Both the position numbers and the translations under genes were made by a program. A stretch of 64,000 nucleotides of DNA from Mycolicibacterium septicum DSM 44393 (GTDB lineage Bacteria; Actinomycetota; Actinomycetes; Mycobacteriales; Mycobacteriaceae). The first letter of the stretch is position 1; each line of letters opens with the position of its first letter. The notes beneath the pieces were generated by a model. The model was given only the letters and a program-made list of their open reading frames with translations. It searched no databases and had not been told where the DNA came from. Positions 59,715-64,000 of this stretch are shown here, piece after piece. The stretch is from NCBI RefSeq assembly GCF_000455325.1, contig NZ_HG322952.1:865109-929108 (forward strand), in the 5' to 3' direction.

Positions 59715-60641
59715 TTGACAGGGGAACTCCGTCCAAACTGCGTGCTTGACGACTTTCTGCGTGATCACGACGGGGTGGTCACCCTGCCTCAGGCCAAGCA
59801 GGCAGGGCTCACCCAGGACATGGTCGATTCCCGTGTAAGGACAGGTCGCTGGATCCGCTGCGCCCGCGGTGTGTACTTCGTCGACGACAGACCGTTCACC
59901 GACAGCGCCCGCGTCCGGGTGGGTGTGTGGTCGTATGGCCGGCACGCAGTCGCAACCGGGTTGGCCGCCGCATGGTGGCACGGGATCACCAAATACCCGC
60001 CGGAAATCGTCGAAGCGACGACGCCGCATGCCAGTCGCCTACGCGTGCACCCTGGCACCAAGCTGCGCCGGCGCGATCTCGATCCCGCCGACATCGTGGA
60101 ACGCCGCGGGCTGCGAGTCACCGCCCTGGCGCTGACCGTGGTCGAAGCCGCGGCCCGGCGAGGTGGCGGCGCCAAGCTCATGGACAGTGCGTTGCAGCGC
60201 CACACCGAACTGCGTGACCTGTGGCGGGCGCATCTGCGCAACAAGGGCAGGCACGGCTCGCCCGCCGCCCGCAGGCTGCTCATCGCCGCGGCCGACGGAG
60301 CACGTTCAGAAGCCGAACGTCTGCTGATCAAGCTGCTCAGAGAAGCCCAGATCACTGGGTGGAAGGCCAACTACCGCCTGGGCCGATACGTGATCGACGT
60401 GGCCTTCCCCGCCCACAAACTCGCGATCGAGACCGACGGCTGGGCGTTCCACAGCGATCAGGCGGATTTTCAGCATGACCGCGTCAGGCAGAACGAGATC
60501 GCGCTGATGGGCTGGCAGGTGCTGCGATTCACCTGGCTGGATCTGACCGAGTATCCGCAGCGGGTGATCGCCGAGATCCGTTTCGCTATCGAGTGCCGCT
60601 CAGGCGCTTCAGCCAGCTTCCGAACGGGTGCCGCACGGTGA
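59715..60641 (+). CDS. AbiEi-like N-terminal plus DUF559 nuclease-like protein
   Basis: 308 aa from TTG 59715; GTG 59742 is an alternative. Residues 10-60 resemble the AbiEi-type winged-helix head (DDFLRDHDGVVTLPQAKQAG, then RTGRWIRCARGVYFV). The C-terminal part (about 200-300) is a Vsr-like DUF559 fold: YVIDVAFPAHKLAIETDGWA (Asp and Glu positions of a PD-(D/E)XK core), then RQNEIALMGWQVLRFTW. Such solitary proteins are common in mycobacteria; function unproven. Its 3' end overlaps the DUF1707 gene by 56 bp. Confidence 0.78.
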   Translation: MTGELRPNCVLDDFLRDHDGVVTLPQAKQAGLTQDMVDSRVRTGRWIRCARGVYFVDDRPFTDSARVRVGVWSYGRHAVATGLAAAWWHGITKYPPEIVEATTPHASRLRVHPGTKLRRRDLDPADIVERRGLRVTALALTVVEAAARRGGGAKLMDSALQRHTELRDLWRAHLRNKGRHGSPAARRLLIAAADGARSEAERLLIKLLREAQITGWKANYRLGRYVIDVAFPAHKLAIETDGWAFHSDQADFQHDRVRQNEIALMGWQVLRFTWLDLTEYPQRVIAEIRFAIECRSGASASFRTGAAR

Positions 60642-61185
60642 CCGAACCCATCCGCACCCTGCCACGCACGACGAGGTGCAGCTGATCCGACGGCGGGCTG
60701 GTGCGGACCTTGACCGTGGCGCTGCCGGCGATGGCGTTGACTGCATTCAGATCGGCGGTGGCCGACGGGGGCACGATGAGCTCCGTCGAGCTGCAGTAGT
60801 CGTCGATGACGATCTCCACCACAGGCCCGGGCAGCACCGCCGAGCTGAAGTCGAGGGTCGTGCTGCACAGCCGGGTGTTGAGGTGCAGGGAGGGAGCCAC
60901 CCGCCACTGTCCGCGCCGCACGATCGAGGACATCCAGCCACGCAGTTCCTCTGGCGCCGCCGTCGGCAGGTGCGATGCCGGGACCATCGGCGGTGATGCG
61001 ATCGGCAGGTCCGCCACCACGGCGGCCAACTCGCCGCGAGTGCGGGCGGCCAGTGCGGCGTCGTAGCGCTCGCTGAACTCGTCGAGGGTGATCATGCCCT
61101 CGGCTACCGCGCGTTCGAGCAGTTGTCCCACCTTCGCGCGCTCGGCGTCTGAGACTCGAAGATGGTCGTCCTGGCCTGAGTCCAT
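60586..61185 (-). CDS. DUF1707 protein
   Basis: 199 aa. DUF1707 head: LRVSDAERAKVGQLLERAVA, ITLDEFSERYDAALAARTRG and ELAAVVADLP (residues 9-62). The C-terminal part (about 90-195) has beta strands of the LiaF-like type, with VVEIVIDDYCSSTELIVPP. No TM helix. Possibly a cytoplasmic envelope-stress factor. Leaderless by TAACCT 6 nt upstream. Confidence 0.85.
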   Translation of the reverse strand: MDSGQDDHLRVSDAERAKVGQLLERAVAEGMITLDEFSERYDAALAARTRGELAAVVADLPIASPPMVPASHLPTAAPEELRGWMSSIVRRGQWRVAPSLHLNTRLCSTTLDFSSAVLPGPVVEIVIDDYCSSTELIVPPSATADLNAVNAIAGSATVKVRTSPPSDQLHLVVRGRVRMGSVTVRHPFGSWLKRLSGTR

Positions 61186-61191
61186 GCTCCG

Positions 61192-61197
61192 AGGTTA
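61192..61197 (-). promoter_or_regulatory. -10 element of the DUF1707 gene
   Basis: TAACCT on the minus strand, 6 nt before ATG 61185; leaderless pattern. Confidence 0.55.
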
Positions 61198-61217
61198 GGC
61201 GAACGACGCCCCGGGTT

Positions 61218-62441
61218 TCACGCCCCGAGCTCCACCACCATGTGTCGGATACCGGTGTGCCGGTTGCTGCGGGTCCATTCGACAGGCTTGACCAGACGTG
61301 CCGAGGAGAACCGCGACAGCAGTTCCTCGAACAGCACCCGCAACTCCAGCCGGGCCAGGTTGGCGCCCAGGCAGTAGTGGATGCCGTAGCCGAAACCCAA
61401 GTGCGGGTTGGGCTTACGCGTGATGTCGAAGGTGTCGGGAGCGGAGAACACCAGCGGGTCCCGGTTCGCCGACCCTTCCCAGACCTGCACCTTCTGCCCG
61501 GCTTCGATGTCACAGCCGCCCAACGTCACGGCGCGGGTCGCGGTGCGACGCTTGGACGGTGACGGCGAGGTCCAGCGCACCATCTCTTCGATCGCCGTGG
61601 GCAGTTCGCCGAGATCGTCACGCAACAACGCCATCTGCGAAGGGTTTTCGATCAGGGCCAGCAGCCCGCCCGCCACCGAGTTGCGCGTGGTCTCGGCACC
61701 CGCGCTGAACAGCAGGCTGAAGAACAGGTACAGCTCCAGATCAGACAGCGCCGCGGCTTCATCATCGCGGAATGCGTTGGCCACCACCGAGAGCATGTCG
61801 TCGGTCGGCTCGGCACGTTTGGCGGCGATGAGTTCCTGGCCGTAGGTGTACATCCGCGAACCGGCTTCTTCGGCCGACATCTGCGCCATGGCCGCAGAAC
61901 GCGAGCCGCCGAAGTCGAACTGCGGCTCGATCGCGTGGAACAGCCAATGCCGTTCGGATTCAGGCACTCCCAGCAGTATGCAGATCATCTGCATGGGCAG
62001 CTCGGCGGCCACGTCGACCAGGAAATCAAACCCCACCCCAGGCTCGATCCCGTCGAGCAACCGGCGTGTCCGGGCCCGCAGATCGTCTTCGACCCGCCGG
62101 ATCATCCGTGGCGTCAGCCCGGAGCTGACCAGCCGGCGGATCTCGGAGTGCCGCGGGTCGTCCATCATGTTGAGCACCTGGCCGGCGATGGCCAGATCCT
62201 GCAGCAGCGTGCCGCCGTAGGGCCGGGTGCCGCCGGTCACCGATGAGTAGGTCTCCGCATCACGCAGCACCGCAAGGGTTTCGGCGTGGGTGGCCACCGA
62301 CCAGAACCCTTCGTCATCCGGCGTGTGTTCGGTCGCCGAGTGCCAGTACACCGGGGCTTCGCGACGGTGCGCGGCGAACAATTCGTGCGGAAAACCGGCA
62401 GCGAAGTTGTCCAGGTCGGTGAGGTCGGCCGCCAAGCTCAC
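61218..62441 (-). CDS. cyp126: Cytochrome P450 (CYP126-type)
   Basis: 407 aa, GTG start overlapping the purB stop (GTGA). I-helix oxygen motif FSAGAETTRNS (about residues 242-252), ExxR within the K-helix region (AIEEMVRW), and the heme loop LGFGYGIHYCLGANLARLE with the thiolate Cys (about 352). Soluble bacterial P450; the Mtb orthologue Rv0778 also follows purB. Natural substrate unknown. Confidence 0.92.
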   Translation of the reverse strand: MSLAADLTDLDNFAAGFPHELFAAHRREAPVYWHSATEHTPDDEGFWSVATHAETLAVLRDAETYSSVTGGTRPYGGTLLQDLAIAGQVLNMMDDPRHSEIRRLVSSGLTPRMIRRVEDDLRARTRRLLDGIEPGVGFDFLVDVAAELPMQMICILLGVPESERHWLFHAIEPQFDFGGSRSAAMAQMSAEEAGSRMYTYGQELIAAKRAEPTDDMLSVVANAFRDDEAAALSDLELYLFFSLLFSAGAETTRNSVAGGLLALIENPSQMALLRDDLGELPTAIEEMVRWTSPSPSKRRTATRAVTLGGCDIEAGQKVQVWEGSANRDPLVFSAPDTFDITRKPNPHLGFGYGIHYCLGANLARLELRVLFEELLSRFSSARLVKPVEWTRSNRHTGIRHMVVELGA

Positions 62442-63856
62442 AAGATGGCACCCGAGGTGTACTTGGCGGCTTCGGGGTAGCGGCTGACCAGTTCGTCGAC
62501 GGCCGCGACGACTCCGTCGACCTGGGCGCCGGCGGCTCCGGTGAAGGCCTGCTTGTCGGCCAGCGCGGCTTCCAGGGCCGCCCGGTCCAGCGGCAGCCGC
62601 GGGTCGGCGGCCAGCCGGTCCAGCAGGTCGGGCTCCAGGCCGCGCTCACGCATGTCCAGTGCGACGGCGACGGCGTGCTCCTTGATCACCTCGTGCGCGG
62701 TTTCGCGGCCCACGCCGGCGCGCACCGCGGCGATCAGGATCCGGGTGGTGGCCAGGAACGGCAGGTAGCGATCCAGCTCCCGCTGGATCACCGCCGGGTA
62801 GGCGCCGAACTCGTCGAGCACGGTCAGGAACGTCTCGGTCTGCCCGTCGATGGCGAAGAACCCGTCCGGCAGCGCCACGCGGCGCACCACCGAGCAGAAC
62901 ACGTCGCCCTCGTTCCACTGCGCACCGGCCAGCTCGGCGGCCATCGAGGCGTAGCCGCGCAGCACCACCTGCAGGCCGTTGACCCGTTCACACGACCGGG
63001 TGTTCATCTTGTGCGGCATGGCCGAGGAGCCGACCTGACCGGGCGCGAAGCCTTCGGTGACGAGCTCGTGGCCGGCCATCAGCCGGATGGTGTGCGCCAG
63101 CGAGGACGGCCCGGCACCCACCTGCACCAGCGCCGAGAGCACATCGTGGTCCAGCGAGCGCGGGTACACCTGCCCGACGCTGGTGAAAACCTCTGTGAAT
63201 CCCAGGAATTGGGCGACACGCCGTTCCAGCTCGGCGAGCTTGGAGGTGTCCCCGTCGAACAGGTCGAGCATGTCCTGGGCGGTGCCCATCGGCCCCTTGA
63301 TGCCGCGCAGCGGGTAGCGGTCGATCAGCTCACGCAACCGGGTCAGCGCCACCAGCGTCTCTTCGGCGGCCGAGGCGAACCGCTTGCCCAGCGTGGTGGC
63401 CTGAGCCGCCACATTGTGCGACCGGCCGGCCATCACCAGATCGCGGTAGACGACGGAGCGCTCGGCCAGCCGGGCCACCACCGCGACGCCGTGGGCGAAC
63501 ACCAGCTCAAGCGAGCTGCGGATCTGCAGCTGTTCGACATTCTCGGTGAGGTCGCGGCTGGTCATGCCCTTGTGGACGTGCTCGTGTCCGGCCAGCGCGT
63601 TGAACTCCTCGATGCGCGCCTTGACGTCGTGGCGGGTGACGCGCTCGCGCGCCGCGATCGATGCGAGGTCGACGTTCTCCAGGACCCGCTCGTAGTCGTC
63701 GATCACGCCGTCGGGCACCGGGACGCCCAGCTCGGCCTGCGCACGCAGCACGGCGAGCCAGAGTCGGCGTTCGGCGACGATCTTGGCCTCCGGCGACCAG
63801 ATCGCGACCATTTCGTCGCTGGCGTAGCGGTTGGCCAGAACATTCGGGATCGTCAC
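62438..63856 (-). CDS. purB: Adenylosuccinate lyase
   Basis: 472 aa from GTG 63856 (VTIPNVLANRYAS). Fumarase/aspartase-superfamily segments: HVHKGMTSRDLTENVEQLQI (about residues 92-111), AGRSHNVAAQATTLGKRFAS (about 140-159) and the signature loop GQVGSSAMPHKMNTRSCERV (about 276-295) with the catalytic Ser. Acts twice in purine synthesis (SAICAR and adenylosuccinate cleavage). Leaderless by TAAGCT 8 nt upstream. Confidence 0.96.
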   Translation of the reverse strand: MTIPNVLANRYASDEMVAIWSPEAKIVAERRLWLAVLRAQAELGVPVPDGVIDDYERVLENVDLASIAARERVTRHDVKARIEEFNALAGHEHVHKGMTSRDLTENVEQLQIRSSLELVFAHGVAVVARLAERSVVYRDLVMAGRSHNVAAQATTLGKRFASAAEETLVALTRLRELIDRYPLRGIKGPMGTAQDMLDLFDGDTSKLAELERRVAQFLGFTEVFTSVGQVYPRSLDHDVLSALVQVGAGPSSLAHTIRLMAGHELVTEGFAPGQVGSSAMPHKMNTRSCERVNGLQVVLRGYASMAAELAGAQWNEGDVFCSVVRRVALPDGFFAIDGQTETFLTVLDEFGAYPAVIQRELDRYLPFLATTRILIAAVRAGVGRETAHEVIKEHAVAVALDMRERGLEPDLLDRLAADPRLPLDRAALEAALADKQAFTGAAGAQVDGVVAAVDELVSRYPEAAKYTSGAIL

Positions 63857-63864
63857 GAACACAC

Positions 63865-63870
63865 AGCTTA
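63865..63870 (-). promoter_or_regulatory. -10 element of purB-cyp126
   Basis: TAAGCT on the minus strand, 8 nt before GTG 63856; leaderless pattern, and it supports that start. Confidence 0.6.
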
Positions 63871-63906
63871 CGGCCCAGGCCGCGGTACCAATGAGACAGT
63901 GGACGG

Positions 63907-64000
63907 ATGTACTTCGTCGGACTCGACCTCGCGTGGGGCGAGAAGAACCAGACGGGCGTGGCCGCCATCGACTCCGGTGGGCGGGTCCTCCACGTCGGTG
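63907..64000 (+). CDS. DUF429-family protein, 5' end only
   Basis: The window ends after 31 codons from ATG 63907: MYFVGLDLAWGEKNQTGVAA and then IDSGGRVLHVG. The opening YFVGLDLAW and the RNase H-like strand arrangement match the DUF429 family (Rv0776c in Mtb also lies beside purB). Divergent from purB with about 50 bp between the starts. Function unknown. Confidence 0.75.
   Translation, partial: MYFVGLDLAWGEKNQTGVAAIDSGGRVLHVG

Overview
The window is high-GC actinobacterial DNA from a mycobacterium, most likely a rapid-growing Mycolicibacterium-type species. Evidence for this is mshD (mycothiol synthesis), an MCE protein, lmeA, a cyp126-like P450, leaderless genes throughout, and a right-hand gene order that follows, in reverse, the M. 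tuberculosis order around Rv0776c-Rv0818. That comparison is from memory of the genomes, not from a search.

Region 1 (1 to about 21,490) is an accessory island whose left end lies outside the window. It carries a first module (MFS transporter, flavin monooxygenase, alpha/beta hydrolase; convergent TauD-type dioxygenase and ArsR), a CoiA-like zinc-ribbon protein and an XRE regulator, and an orphan phosphate-binding lipoprotein PstS. An ArsR-ArsC fusion regulator is divergent from that pstS, with two matching palindromic operator candidates between them. The main arsenic block follows: arsO, arsC, arsR, then an FAD oxidoreductase, arsC, acr3 and arsR, all on the minus strand. Next come a 57-aa zinc-ribbon gene paired with a 384-aa nuclease-like gene. 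At the right end is a four-gene recombination operon of three large tyrosine recombinases plus one small HTH/coiled-coil protein, overlapping by 4 nt at each step. This is the layout of Tn554-like elements and of the islands called GInts.

The junction (21,490-21,496) lies inside pstA, the permease gene of the chromosomal pstS-pstC-pstA operon, and cuts it to 212 codons. The island that brings arsenate resistance and its own PstS therefore also breaks a phosphate (and arsenate) importer.

Region 2 (about 21,490 to 64,000) is core chromosome. It holds glnR-mshD-pstS-pstC-pstA(broken); lmeA-thiX; a cysteine-attenuated sulfur cluster led by a 29-codon leader peptide ending in seven Cys codons; a nitrobindin-like gene preceded by a 32-aa membrane ORF; two related small lipoproteins; a pyridoxal-phosphate class IV enzyme divergent from ygfZ; and the purine genes purM, purF, purL, purS-purQ, purC and purB. 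Between these lie an orphan MCE protein, a permease, a CPBP protease, an Abhydrolase_9 protein, an M18 aminopeptidase, a dye-decolorising peroxidase with its encapsulin shell, an MBL hydrolase, a KstD-like flavoprotein, a peroxidase, a TetR regulator, ptrB, a DUF559 protein, a DUF1707 protein and cyp126.

A recurring feature is a TANNNT -10 element 6-8 nt before an ATG or GTG, the pattern of leaderless transcription. It precedes five of the six purine start sites as well as many other genes.
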